This document shows positions 53,308-62,215 of a DNA stretch of 64,000 nt, piece after piece (within the stretch, counting starts at the first letter, position 1; each line of letters starts with the position of its first letter). Below the pieces are notes generated by a model. That model did not search any database and was not told the origin of the DNA. It saw only the letters and a list, made by a program, of their open reading frames with translations. The translations under genes and the position numbers were made by a program. This DNA comes from Mycobacterium sp. 050128 (GTDB lineage: Bacteria > Actinomycetota > Actinomycetes > Mycobacteriales > Mycobacteriaceae), in the NCBI RefSeq assembly GCF_036409155.1, contig NZ_JAZGLW010000001.1:930001-994000 (forward strand), read 5' to 3'.

Positions 53308-55152
53308 ATGGACATCGTGCTCGGAGTTTCGATAGCGCCGGCCTCGGTTCAAATGCTGATGCTGCAAGGCGAAAATGCCGACGGCGCAACGATCGACGAG
53401 AACGAGTTCCCCATCAGCGCTGCCGACGACTCGCCCACCGTCAGCGTGTCCGATCGTGTGATCGCCGCGATCACGTGTACTCGCGAGGATGCGGCCGACG
53501 CCGGACTCGAACTGGACTCCATCGGCGTCGCGTGCACCGACCAGCTCGAAGCTGCAGTGCTACGCGACGTGCTGGCCGCCCACAAGATTGAGAACGTCTT
53601 GCTGGTCTCAGCGTTTGTGGCCGCGGCCGCACTGACCCAATCTGTCGGCGGGGCAATGGGTTACGAACGCACCGCGGTGCTCTACGTGGAGCCCGAGACC
53701 GCGACGTTGGCCGTCGTCGAGACCTCCGACGGCTCCATCAACGATGTCTACAAGGACCAGTTGGATACCGAGGCCGGGCAGATGCTCACCGCGGAGCTGC
53801 TCGAGCTGGTCGCCGGCCTTGACGATCTGCCGACTCCTCCCGGCGGCGTGTTCGTGGTCGGCTCCGGTGTGGACGTCACCGCGATCAGGCGGCGGTTAGA
53901 AGAGGCGACGTCGCTCGTCGTGAATGTGCCGGAAGAACCGGAGACGGCACTGGCCCGAGGCGCGGCGCTGGCGTCCGCGAACACGCTCGCGTCGGCCACC
54001 ACCGCGTGGGCATACGCCCAAGACCCCGGCACGGGTGCCGTCGACGTATCTGCCGTGCCTGAATATTTGAGCACCGCCGACGCCCAGCTCGGCAAGGACG
54101 ACCTCGCGTACAGCGCGGTGGCCGACGACGAGGCCGACGCCCCGACGGTGATCCTGGGCGCGCCGGATGACAGTCAGCCCCGCCCGAGGCCGGCGCTGCT
54201 GGTCGGAAGTGTGGTGGCAATAGCCGGATTCAGTGCGGCGCTGGCCCTGGAGATCGCGCTGTCGCTCGGCATCCGCACGACCGTCGATGCGTTGCCCGCC
54301 CCGATCAAAGGCATCGTCGCCCCAGTCCAGCAGGCACTCTTGCCCGCTCCAGAAGTCGCTGCGATGAAGATGGAGGCGCCTCAACCGTTGAGTCCACCGC
54401 GGATCATGCCGCCTCCGGCTCCGGCTCCGGCGGCGCCGCCCGTTGTGGTGCCCGCGGCCCCGGCCGTTGTGGTCCCCGCGGCCCCGGCCCTGCCTGTTCC
54501 CGTGTTCGTCCCGGCTCCCGAGCCGCCGGTTCAGCTGCCCAACCCACCGGTGACTCCGCCCGTGGTCGAGGCTCCGCCGCACTCGTGGCCGCCGATCTAC
54601 GTCCCGCCGCCGTCGCACCGGCCGCCCCCGTGGCAAGGCCCACCGCCCAGCTCCGGCGGTGGCGGGCCGGCTAGCGGCCCGGGACCCGGCCACAGCAATC
54701 CAGGCAGCGGGGGGCCGCACGGCGGCGGACCCGTTGAGGGCACCGGCCCCGGCCACGGCTCTCCCGGCGCAGGTGGGCCCGCTAGCGGCCCCGGCACTCG
54801 CGGCGGCGGCCCTGCTGAGGGCGGTACTCCGCCCGGCAGCGGTGGGTCGACCAGCGGCGGTCCGCACGGCGGCGCACCGACCAGCGGTGGCGAACCCTCC
54901 AGCGCTGGCGCGCCTACCGGCGGCGGCAGCAGCCCCGGTGCCGGTGTGCCGACCGGCGGTGGCGAAACCCCCAGCGCCGGCGGGCCCGCCAGCGGTGGCA
55001 GCAGCTCCAGCGGTGGCAGCAGTCCAAGCAGCGGTGGCAGCAGCGGCAGCAGTCCAAGCAGCGGTGGCAGCAGCTCCAGCAGCGGCGGCAGTAGCAGTAG
55101 CTCCGGCAGCAGCAGCAGCTCCGGCAGCGAGAGCAGTAGCGGCCACCACTAA
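53308..55152 (+). CDS. DUF7159-type membrane protein, degenerate ASKHA domain plus Gly/Ser-rich tail (copy 3)
   Basis: 614 residues from ATG 53308 behind GGGAGG. The start MDIVLGVSIAPASVQMLMLQ aligns with copies 1 and 2. ASKHA-like landmarks are LYVEPETATLAVVETSDGSI, FVVGSGVDVTAIRRRLEEA and ALARGAALASAN, again lacking nucleotide-binding Asp/Gly. A membrane helix (PALLVGSVVAIAGFSAALAL) separates it from a Pro-rich linker and a Gly/Ser-rich end (GGSSSSSGGSSSSSGSSSS). It lies ~14 kb from the tandem pair on the opposite strand, so it dispersed by an older duplication or rearrangement. Confidence 0.82.
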   Translation: MDIVLGVSIAPASVQMLMLQGENADGATIDENEFPISAADDSPTVSVSDRVIAAITCTREDAADAGLELDSIGVACTDQLEAAVLRDVLAAHKIENVLLVSAFVAAAALTQSVGGAMGYERTAVLYVEPETATLAVVETSDGSINDVYKDQLDTEAGQMLTAELLELVAGLDDLPTPPGGVFVVGSGVDVTAIRRRLEEATSLVVNVPEEPETALARGAALASANTLASATTAWAYAQDPGTGAVDVSAVPEYLSTADAQLGKDDLAYSAVADDEADAPTVILGAPDDSQPRPRPALLVGSVVAIAGFSAALALEIALSLGIRTTVDALPAPIKGIVAPVQQALLPAPEVAAMKMEAPQPLSPPRIMPPPAPAPAAPPVVVPAAPAVVVPAAPALPVPVFVPAPEPPVQLPNPPVTPPVVEAPPHSWPPIYVPPPSHRPPPWQGPPPSSGGGGPASGPGPGHSNPGSGGPHGGGPVEGTGPGHGSPGAGGPASGPGTRGGGPAEGGTPPGSGGSTSGGPHGGAPTSGGEPSSAGAPTGGGSSPGAGVPTGGGETPSAGGPASGGSSSSGGSSPSSGGSSGSSPSSGGSSSSSGGSSSSSGSSSSSGSESSSGHH

Positions 55153-55258
55153 CCCGGCCTGTGTCAGTCCGACACCGGAATATGTTCCACAGCAATCGAT
55201 TTCATGAGCCCACACCGGTGGCCGGTAAACGTCTAACGCGCTGGTAGCTTCTATCCCC

Positions 55259-56062
55259 ATGGGTGCCTTGGACGGACGCGTGGCCTTGATCACCGGCGGG
55301 GCTCGGGGGCAGGGGCGCGCGCACGCGCTGGCATTGGCGGCCGCAGGAGCCGACATCGTGGTCGCCGACGCCCCCGAAGCGATGGCGGAGCTGACCTACC
55401 CCCTGGGCACCGAGCAAGACTTGCAGGAGACGACAAAGCTCGTTGACGAACTGGGCCGGCGGTGCTTACCACTAACCCTGGACGTGCGTGATTCGGCCGC
55501 GGTCGGTGCCGCGATCAAGCAGATCGTCGCCGACATGGGCAGCCTCGACATCGTGGTGGCCAACGCCGGAATCGTCAGCACCGGACTGCTGGAAGACGTC
55601 AGCGATGTGGTCTGGCAACAGCTCATCGACACGAACCTGACCGGGGCATTCCACACCCTGCGGGCCGCGATACCGGTGATGCGACGGCAGCGGTTCGGCA
55701 GGATCGTCGTGACCTCCTCGATGGGCGGCCGCATGGGCATTCCCGAACTGGCCGCCTACAACGCCACCAAGTGGGGTGTCATCGGCCTGGCGAAGTCCGC
55801 CGCGCTGGAGGTAGCCAAAGAGGGCATCACGATCAACGTCATCTGCCCCACCACCGTCCAAACCCCGATGGTGCAACCCGCTGGACGTGATGACATTCCA
55901 GACGATCTGGTGCGCCGGATGATGAGAGCCAACCCCATTCCCCAGCCCTGGCTGCAGCCCGAGGACGTCAGTCGCGGCGTGGTGTATCTGGTCACCGATC
56001 CCGGGGTCATCACCGGAAGCGTGCTCGAGATCGGCCTGGGCGGCAGCGCCCGCATCCACTGA
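55259..56062 (+). CDS. Mycofactocin-coupled SDR family oxidoreductase
   Basis: 267 residues. Rossmann loop VALITGGARGQGRAHALALA, catalytic YNATKWGVIGLAKS (YxxxK) with the Ser in VVTSSMGG, and NVICPTTVQTPM. The GARGQGR loop and the insert between strand 2 and helix 3 (LTYPLGTEQDLQETTKLVDE) are hallmarks of SDRs that hold NAD tightly and pass electrons to mycofactocin. Likely an alcohol dehydrogenase for a hydrophobic or steroid-like substrate. It lies 180 bp upstream of the diiron protein gene on the same strand. Confidence 0.9.
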   Translation: MGALDGRVALITGGARGQGRAHALALAAAGADIVVADAPEAMAELTYPLGTEQDLQETTKLVDELGRRCLPLTLDVRDSAAVGAAIKQIVADMGSLDIVVANAGIVSTGLLEDVSDVVWQQLIDTNLTGAFHTLRAAIPVMRRQRFGRIVVTSSMGGRMGIPELAAYNATKWGVIGLAKSAALEVAKEGITINVICPTTVQTPMVQPAGRDDIPDDLVRRMMRANPIPQPWLQPEDVSRGVVYLVTDPGVITGSVLEIGLGGSARIH

Positions 56063-56189
56063 CATTCGAACCAGCTGACTACTCGTGTGGTGCGGCGCGC
56101 CGCTGCCACCCGCTGGTCGTGACCGGTGGAGCGGACCGCGGTCATTCTGCTCACGCGCCAGGGTTGACAGCGCCCCTCATGCGGCGCAC

Positions 56190-56205
56190 TGTGATAGCCA
56201 TCACA
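56190..56205. promoter_or_regulatory. CRP/FNR-type palindrome TGTGATAGCCATCACA
   Basis: A perfect TGTGA-N6-TCACA with an extra paired base (TGTGAT-N4-ATCACA), identical to the consensus for CRP-family regulators including mycobacterial CRP. It is 37 bp upstream of the diiron gene ATG. A TTGACA hexamer at 56164-56169 could be the -35, placing the palindrome over the -10, which would favour repression. Confidence 0.65.
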
Positions 56206-56218
56206 TGACCACTGGTCA
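56206..56218. promoter_or_regulatory. Palindrome TGACCACTGGTCA abutting the CRP-type site
   Basis: Perfect 6+6 inverted repeat with a 1-bp centre, immediately after the CRP-type palindrome and 24 bp before the diiron gene ATG. Size and symmetry suit a TetR/GntR-type dimer, but no such regulator gene is adjacent. Confidence 0.45.
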
Positions 56219-56242
56219 CACGAGGCGGAGAGGCGGCAGCCC

Positions 56243-57343
56243 ATGACCACGAGAGACAAGTACACGGACGTGCCCGAGCCGTATTCATGGGAGGTCCCCA
56301 GCGCCGGCGACGCGCGCTTCACCTGGGAGTACGACGAGGGGCGCGCCCGCCTGCTGTCCTTGTATCAGAAAGGCAAGGACAAGCAGTGGGACGCCCAGTC
56401 GCGCATCGACTGGGCACGAGACGTCGACCCGATGAATCCGGTCGGGCTGCCCGACGAATTCCACCCGCTGTTCGGCAGCCCCATGTGGGAGGCCGCGGAC
56501 GAATCACGCCGCGCCGAGATGCGCCTGCACTCCCAAGCCTGGCAGTTCTCCCAGTTCCTGCACGGCGAGCAGGGGGCGATGGTGTGCGCGGCCAAGATCG
56601 TCGAGGTCGTCCCGGACCTCGACGCGAAGTTCTACGCGGCCACCCAGACGATGGACGAGGCCCGGCACGTCGAGGCGTTCTCGCAGTTCCTGCAGGAGAA
56701 GGTCGGCCTGGTCTACCCGATCAACAAGCACCTGACCGCCCTGCTGGACGACACCCTGCGCGACTCCCGATGGGACATGCCCTACCTCGGGATGCAGGTC
56801 CTCATCGAGGGGCTTGCGCTGGCCGCGTTCGGAGTGCTGCGTGACATGGCGGCGCCGGACTCGCTGGCCAAGCAACTGCTGGCGTACGTCATGCAGGACG
56901 AGGCCCGGCACGTCGCCTTCGGCCGAATCTCGTTGAAGGACTATTACTCCGAGCTGACCGAATCCGAGCGGGACGAGCGTGAAGAGTTTGTCGTGGACGC
57001 CTGCTACCTGATGCGCGACCGGTTCCGCGCCGAGGAGGTTTTCGAGACCCTCGGCCTCGACGTCAAAGCGTGCGCCGAGTGGGTCGACACGTCACCGCTG
57101 ATGATCCAGTTCCGCTCGCACCTGTTCAGCCGCATCGTGCCGATCGTCAAGGACATCGGGTTGTGGGGCGACAAGGTGCAAAAGGCGTTCTCGGACATGG
57201 GTGTCCTGGACATGGGCGGCTTCGACATCGAGTCGCTGATGAAGGCCGATGAGGATCAGGCCGAGGCGCTCGACAAGGCACACGACGAAATGGCCGACCG
57301 GGCCCTCGAGGTGGACCAGGTGATCGCGGCGGGCGCGAGCTAA
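56243..57343 (+). CDS. Ferritin-like diiron protein (R2/AurF-type oxygenase fold)
   Basis: 366 residues from ATG 56243. The four-helix bundle shows a full carboxylate-bridged diiron set: Glu in FLHGEQGAMV, ExxH in MDEARHVEAF, Glu in VLIEGLALAAFG, ExxH in QDEARHVAFGR. Candidate O2-activating oxidase or N-oxygenase, or ferritin-like storage. The upstream CRP-type site implies regulation by cAMP or a related signal. Neighbour to a mycofactocin-type SDR. Confidence 0.85.
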   Translation: MTTRDKYTDVPEPYSWEVPSAGDARFTWEYDEGRARLLSLYQKGKDKQWDAQSRIDWARDVDPMNPVGLPDEFHPLFGSPMWEAADESRRAEMRLHSQAWQFSQFLHGEQGAMVCAAKIVEVVPDLDAKFYAATQTMDEARHVEAFSQFLQEKVGLVYPINKHLTALLDDTLRDSRWDMPYLGMQVLIEGLALAAFGVLRDMAAPDSLAKQLLAYVMQDEARHVAFGRISLKDYYSELTESERDEREEFVVDACYLMRDRFRAEEVFETLGLDVKACAEWVDTSPLMIQFRSHLFSRIVPIVKDIGLWGDKVQKAFSDMGVLDMGGFDIESLMKADEDQAEALDKAHDEMADRALEVDQVIAAGAS

Positions 57344-57367
57344 CGCCGTCGTGGGCTGGCGCCGTCG

Positions 57368-58009
57368 TCAGCCGACGATGTGCACACCCCATCTGCCAAG
57401 CAGCGGTTGCACCAGCACGAAGTACGTCGTGTTGGGGTCACCCGCGAGCGACGTCTCCATCACCAGGCCGACCGCGGTCACGGTGCCGTCCCCGTTCTTG
57501 ACATAGCCCGGACCGCCGCTGTCACCGGGCTGGGCGAACACATTGGCTTCGACGACTTCGCCGTCGATGCTCTTGACGGAGCCACAGGTCTCACCCGACA
57601 TCGCACCGAACTTGCAGAACGGCATACCCGCCTTGATCTGGGAAGTGCTCAAGACGCCCCGAACGCGTTGGCCGCCGACGTCAGCGCCCGGGGCGCCGAC
57701 GCCCGGGTCGAGACGGATGATGGCGGCGTCTTTCAGGTCGCCCAGCATCTCGCTGGCGGTGACGTGTCCGAGCGGGACATTCTCGTCGTAAGTGAACGGC
57801 GCCCCGTGGTCACAATGCCCGCTGGTGAACAAGTAGTAACTGCCGTCGCCGCCTTGGGCCGCGAAACCCGTTGAGCACTTGGTGATTCCATCGCTGACCA
57901 GCATCCCGGGTGCGGGAGGCGGCGCGGCAACCGCCGGGCCCGCGAGACCCGTCGCGCACACCAGCGCGGCACCCGCCAGACCAACCCCACGAACCCAACA
58001 TGCCGACAC
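57368..58009 (-). CDS. Secreted chymotrypsin-fold serine protease
   Basis: 213 residues from GTG 58009 (GGAGGAC just upstream). Signal peptide (VGLAGAALVCATGLAGPAVAA), then an S1-type domain with FTSGHCDHGA (catalytic His), DAAIIRLDPG (candidate Asp) and QPGDSGGPGYV (catalytic Ser). Three paired Cys are visible (ITKCSTG/GHCDHG, FCKFGA/ETCGSV). From memory, Rv1815-like. Convergent with the diiron gene (24-bp gap). Probably acts outside the cell on unknown proteins. Confidence 0.88.
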   Translation of the reverse strand: MSACWVRGVGLAGAALVCATGLAGPAVAAPPPAPGMLVSDGITKCSTGFAAQGGDGSYYLFTSGHCDHGAPFTYDENVPLGHVTASEMLGDLKDAAIIRLDPGVGAPGADVGGQRVRGVLSTSQIKAGMPFCKFGAMSGETCGSVKSIDGEVVEANVFAQPGDSGGPGYVKNGDGTVTAVGLVMETSLAGDPNTTYFVLVQPLLGRWGVHIVG

Positions 58010-58201
58010 ACCGTCCTCCTCTGCTGACAACACTGGTGCTCAGACATCCGCCCTGCGTATGACCCACGTTGACAGATCGGACCGCTGTGGCCAAATCGTG
58101 ACAGACACTTGACCAATTACTAACGCGCCCTTACGCTTCCGCAGTTCAGCGGGCATTTACCATTCCTATTGCAACTCTGTCAGTTAAAAGGAATTGGGGT
58201 T

Positions 58202-59059
58202 ATGCGCGCGGGTATTCGGTGTGCCGTGGCTGTCATCGGAATCGCCGCGAGCGTGGTCGCGGGGACCGCCGTCGTCAATCTGCCGGCGCCGGCCGATGTG
58301 AGCCTCGCGGCCGCCAGCCAGTCATATACCCCCTTCCCCATCGCGTCGGTGCAGCCCACAAGCGGCCAGGCCGTCGGTGTGGCACACCCCGTGATAGTGA
58401 CCTTCCGCACCCCCGTCACCGACCGGCGCGCCGCCGAGCGTGCCCTGGACGTGAAGTCGACGCCCGCGATGACCGGTAAGTACGAATGGCTCGACAACAA
58501 GGTGGTGCAGTGGGTTCCCGACCGATACTGGCCCGCGCACACCACGATCGCGCTGACGGTGGAAGGCCAGCCGACGGAGATCAAGACGGGCCCGAGGGTC
58601 ATCGGTATTGCCAGCATCTCCGAGCACACGTTCACCGTGAGCATCGACGGGGTTGAGGCGGGACCGCCGTCGTCATTGCCGTCGCCGCACCATCGGCCGC
58701 ACTTCGGCCAAGAAGGCGTGCTGCCCGCCTCGTTGGGTAGACCCGAGTACCCCACCCCGATCGGCTCTTACACGGTTCTGTCCAAAGACCGCTCGGTTCA
58801 AATGGATTCGAGCAGCGTCGGCATTCCCGTCAGCGATCCCGACGGTTATCTCGTCACGGTCGACTACGCCGTCCGCATCACCAACCATGGCCTTTTCGTG
58901 CACTCCGCCCCCTGGGCGGTCAATTCGCTGGGACTGGAGAATGTCAGCCACGGCTGCATCAGCCTGAGCCCCGAGGATGCCGAGTGGTACTACAACACGG
59001 TCAACGTCGGCGACCCGGTAGTCGTGCGCGAGGCCACAAACGAACTGCCCTCGTCGTAA
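58202..59059 (+). CDS. L,D-transpeptidase (YkuD) with Ig-like domain
   Basis: Makes 3-3 peptidoglycan cross-links and is the carbapenem target class in mycobacteria. 285 residues from ATG 58202: signal peptide (GIRCAVAVIGIAASVVAGTA), an Ig-like domain (PTSGQAVGVAHPVIVTFRTP), then the catalytic domain with YPTPIGSYTVLS, VHSAPWAVNSLG and VSHGCISLSPEDAEW (catalytic Cys). No lipobox, unlike LdtMt2. Size recalls LdtMt3, but the paralogue was not fixed. Followed by a bidirectional terminator-like hairpin. Confidence 0.9.
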   Translation: MRAGIRCAVAVIGIAASVVAGTAVVNLPAPADVSLAAASQSYTPFPIASVQPTSGQAVGVAHPVIVTFRTPVTDRRAAERALDVKSTPAMTGKYEWLDNKVVQWVPDRYWPAHTTIALTVEGQPTEIKTGPRVIGIASISEHTFTVSIDGVEAGPPSSLPSPHHRPHFGQEGVLPASLGRPEYPTPIGSYTVLSKDRSVQMDSSSVGIPVSDPDGYLVTVDYAVRITNHGLFVHSAPWAVNSLGLENVSHGCISLSPEDAEWYYNTVNVGDPVVVREATNELPSS

Positions 59060-59242
59060 ACCGTTGTCGCACAGTCTCTAGCGTTTCGTCTAGCGTTGCT
59101 CGGCGGCGTCGTGTGTGAACTCACGACGGGATTTCAGCGGATTTTCCGCCGTGGCGTCACGCTCAACGGGGACCCGAGGGTCCCACGCAACGGGGGACCC
59201 GAGGGGGTGTACTCCCAGCCAAAGGCACTCGCCCGCAATGAA

Positions 59243-59274
59243 AATGACCCGCTGGGTGCGGCCAGCGGGTCATT
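59243..59274. terminator. Bidirectional terminator-like hairpin
   Basis: Perfect 13-bp stem (AATGACCCGCTGG pairing with CCAGCGGGTCATT) around a 6-nt GTGCGG loop, between the convergent L,D-transpeptidase and secreted Pro-rich protein genes. A smaller stem (GGGACCC-GA-GGGTCCC, 59169-59184) and a direct repeat of CGGGGACCCGAGGG lie upstream in the same gap. Confidence 0.85.
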
Positions 59275-59286
59275 CACTGCTCGGGA

Positions 59287-59829
59287 TCAGCCTCCGTGCA
59301 CCGGCGAGGGACCGGGCGAAACCGGCTGACCGGCCACCGGCCCCCCGGTCGGCGCCGGACCGGTCGGCGCGTCCTTCACCCCGGACATGTCAATCAGCGG
59401 GGCGACCGGAAGGCCGTCCGCGACCCCACCGAGGGCAACCAGCGGAGCACCCAGGGGCAACGGAGCACCGATCGGCACCGGAGGCGCAAACGGCAACGGG
59501 GGCACCACCGGCACCGGAGGAATCGGCGGTCCGAGGGCGATCAACGGAGCACCAGCCGGAACCGGGACAATTCCCGGACCGGGCACCACCATCGGAACAC
59601 CCGCCATGTCAGTCAACGGGGCCGCACAGGGTGCTGCCGCTCCGGCTGCGCCCCCGGCACCCACGGGTCCCGCCGCCGGCGCACCGGCTTCGCCAGACTG
59701 GCCGTACATGCACGCACCGCCACCCGTCATATATGGGACGGCTGCAGCGTCCGGGCTCAACGCTATAGCGGCACCGCACAATCCAGCGCTAGCAATAACA
59801 CCGATGTTGAATCGATCGAAGATCGTCAT
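59287..59829 (-). CDS. Secreted Pro/Gly/Ala-rich protein
   Basis: 180 residues from ATG 59829. Signal peptide (FNIGVIASAGLCGAAIALSP, cleavage near AAAVP), then a region with two Cys (GGGACMYGQ, APCAAPLTDMAG) that could pair, and a long hydrophobic Pro-rich stretch (VVPPLPFAPPVPIGAPLPLG). No enzymatic motif. Proteins of this composition are common exported products in mycobacteria. Function unknown; convergent with the L,D-transpeptidase. Confidence 0.72.
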   Translation of the reverse strand: MTIFDRFNIGVIASAGLCGAAIALSPDAAAVPYMTGGGACMYGQSGEAGAPAAGPVGAGGAAGAAAPCAAPLTDMAGVPMVVPGPGIVPVPAGAPLIALGPPIPPVPVVPPLPFAPPVPIGAPLPLGAPLVALGGVADGLPVAPLIDMSGVKDAPTGPAPTGGPVAGQPVSPGPSPVHGG

Positions 59830-60024
59830 CAACGTCCAACTCCTTCATTCGCGCAGCAGAACCACATCGCCGTAGCCAAGTCGCCCCTCGACGACCGCCC
59901 CCATTGTTGGTGGGCAACCCGCAGCACGACGCACGCCGCACCGCGCCGTTTCCAAATGGTGACGTTACGACGCCGTCACAAGTAGGTAGCGCGAATACTG
60001 CGCCGCGCCTGCGCAAATCGGCTG

Positions 60025-62061
60025 CTAGTACGCCTGCCGGGCACGCTGAAAGGCGTCCCGGTCGACGGCCAGCAACGTGGTGTCGCCCAGTGCCTTCACG
60101 GTCGCGGTGCGGGGCACGTCGCGCAGGATCGCTAACTCGCCGAATCCGTCCCCGGGCCGCAGTTCACGGATCTCGGTGTCGCTTTCGAAAACCGTTGCGG
60201 CGCCGTCGACGATCACGTAGTACGTGTCGCCGTAGTCGCCCTCGCGGGTGATCAGCGCACCGTCGCCGGCCTCGAACACCCGCGCCGTATCGGCAAGCTC
60301 ACCCAGCGCCGCCGCCTCGATCGCGGCCATCGGTGGCTGCGAGGACAGCAGCTCGCGGGCGGCCCCACTGCTTAGCGTCATGTCACGGTCGACCTCGACG
60401 AGGCGTTCGGCAACCGGCGGGGTGTCCATGCGGGCGCGGACAATTCGGCCGACACGACCGACCGACACGCTGTCGGTGCTGAGCGCAGCGAGGAATTCCT
60501 CGCCGTCGATGGCGATCAAATCGAGGTCCTCGAGTGCCGTGACGGTGGACGAGCGTGGAACCTTGTGCAGCAAGGCGATTTCTCCGAACGACCCGCCGGG
60601 TCCCAGCGTCGCCACCCGCTGATCGTCGACGGTGATCTGGGCCAGGCCGGCGGCGATGACGTAGAAACGATCACCACGGTCACCCTGCCGGAAGACATCG
60701 CAGCCCGCGGGCAGCGCGACACGCGTCGCGGCGCGGGCAAGTTGTTCGAGCGCCAGCGCCGGCAGGGGTTGCAGCATCGGGGCGGCGCGAATCAGGGCCA
60801 GCTTGGCCGCATCCTCATCACTGAGCTTGTCGGCACCCCGCAGTTGCGGCCATGCCAGCAGCGTGATCAGGCCTGTCACACCACCGACGATGCCGAACGT
60901 GGCCGCAACTCCGAACGAACCGAGGAGCACCGGCGTGACGACGGCGCCCACCGCCTCGCCAACGAGGTACAGGCTCTGCAATGTCGCGACCGCCGGCACC
61001 ATCGCCTCGCGCGAGACGCCCCGCTGTACCAGGGTTGGCGCGATGGCGTAAATAACCGCACCCGTGGCGCCCAGGACAGCGGAAAGCGCCAGGCCGACCG
61101 GCGGCCATCCGATCGCTCCCAGCGCCGCGAACACCGCCGCCATGCCAAGCAGTCCCGCGCCGAGCACCCCGGCCAGGCGGCGCCACGTGACGATCGACAG
61201 GGTCGCCAGCGCGCCGACCAATCCCCCGCCGCCGTAGAACGCCATGATCGTTGCGACGCCGGCCTCGCCCAGGTGTAGCCGGTATGCGGCGACCGGCGCG
61301 GCGCCGACGTACCAGACGCCCAGCACAATCACGTTGACGGCGAACAGCATCGTGGCCGCCGCGGCGGCACGGCTGGCGAAAATCCCGCGAAAGCCGGCCC
61401 CGAGCAACTTGAGTTGTGATCCCCGTGGAGCCTTCGACCCTCCCGAGCTACGCGATGAGTCACCGTCGGCGCGCGGCACCCGGATCAACAGCGCCGCTGC
61501 CATCGCGACGGCGAACGCGATAGCCGGGAGCGCAAAGGCCCACCCGATTCCCACGACATCCAGCGCCGTACCCGCCAACGCCGGACCGGCCAGCGCAGCG
61601 GCACTGACCAGTGAGCTGGTCAGTGCATTCCCCGCGGCCGCCTCGCCGGCGGTATTGGAAAGCCGAACCACCAGCGCACCGTGCAGCGGCCGTACTCCCG
61701 CCGACAACAGTGACTCCGCGGTGACGAGCACCAGCACCACGTCGACGGACCCGTGGCTGAGCACCGTGGCAATGGTCGCGGCCATTGCCACGCAACGACT
61801 TCCGATACCGAAAGCCAGATGAAGCTCTGGGCGCGCGCTCGCGGCCAGTGGCGCCGTCAGCGGCCCGAGCAGCCCCGCCGGCAGCGTGACCAGAACGGTC
61901 GCCAGTCCGACGGTGGTAGCACCGCCCGCCGCGAAAAGGAAGGTGACGACCAGGACGAAGTGCGAAAACGCGCCGATATAAAAGGCAGTCCACGCCGCCA
62001 TGAGCGTGCACAGCTGTCGGTTACGCGCCAACCTGCGACTCGCGGCGAAGGCCACGCACAC
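60025..62061 (-). CDS. MFS-type membrane protein fused to two cyclic-nucleotide-binding domains
   Basis: 678 residues. Residues ~1-420 carry about 12 helices of a major-facilitator-like transporter (TFLFAAGGATTVGLATVLVT, GLALSAVLGATGAVIYAIAP). Two CNB domains follow: the first near VFRQGDRGDRFYVIAAGLAQ with GGSFGEIALLHKVPRSST (phosphate-binding cassette), the second near ALITREGDYGDTYYVIVDGA with GDGFGELAILRDVPRTAT. cAMP/cGMP binding probably gates or signals through the transporter; substrate unknown. Start is GTG 62061. The last ~110 codons are nearly identical to the paralogue at 63073. Confidence 0.88.
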   Translation of the reverse strand: MCVAFAASRRLARNRQLCTLMAAWTAFYIGAFSHFVLVVTFLFAAGGATTVGLATVLVTLPAGLLGPLTAPLAASARPELHLAFGIGSRCVAMAATIATVLSHGSVDVVLVLVTAESLLSAGVRPLHGALVVRLSNTAGEAAAGNALTSSLVSAAALAGPALAGTALDVVGIGWAFALPAIAFAVAMAAALLIRVPRADGDSSRSSGGSKAPRGSQLKLLGAGFRGIFASRAAAAATMLFAVNVIVLGVWYVGAAPVAAYRLHLGEAGVATIMAFYGGGGLVGALATLSIVTWRRLAGVLGAGLLGMAAVFAALGAIGWPPVGLALSAVLGATGAVIYAIAPTLVQRGVSREAMVPAVATLQSLYLVGEAVGAVVTPVLLGSFGVAATFGIVGGVTGLITLLAWPQLRGADKLSDEDAAKLALIRAAPMLQPLPALALEQLARAATRVALPAGCDVFRQGDRGDRFYVIAAGLAQITVDDQRVATLGPGGSFGEIALLHKVPRSSTVTALEDLDLIAIDGEEFLAALSTDSVSVGRVGRIVRARMDTPPVAERLVEVDRDMTLSSGAARELLSSQPPMAAIEAAALGELADTARVFEAGDGALITREGDYGDTYYVIVDGAATVFESDTEIRELRPGDGFGELAILRDVPRTATVKALGDTTLLAVDRDAFQRARQAY
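60039..60371. repeat. 333-bp direct repeat, copy A (3' end of MFS-CNB gene 1)
   Basis: Matches 63087-63419 at a fixed offset of 3048 bp with about six mismatches by eye. It encodes the second CNB domain. Immediately past 60371 the two genes drop to markedly lower identity, an abrupt boundary typical of gene conversion. Confidence 0.85.
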
Positions 62062-62215
62062 ACCTTATGCGGATGAGTGCCGGCCGCGTCTCGCAAGGCT
62101 GGTTTCAAATGCGGTTCATAGCCTGTTGGAAATCACCGCCCGTCCAGGCGCTACCCGATGACCGACGTAGCCGCGCGCGGGGCACCGTCCGGCCACACGT
62201 AGTTAGATCGGCACT

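Noticed and set aside
53896..55356. 486-residue minus-strand frame over the third DUF7159 gene and SDR start
   Set aside because: Covers two well-supported plus-strand genes and has low-complexity shadow composition.
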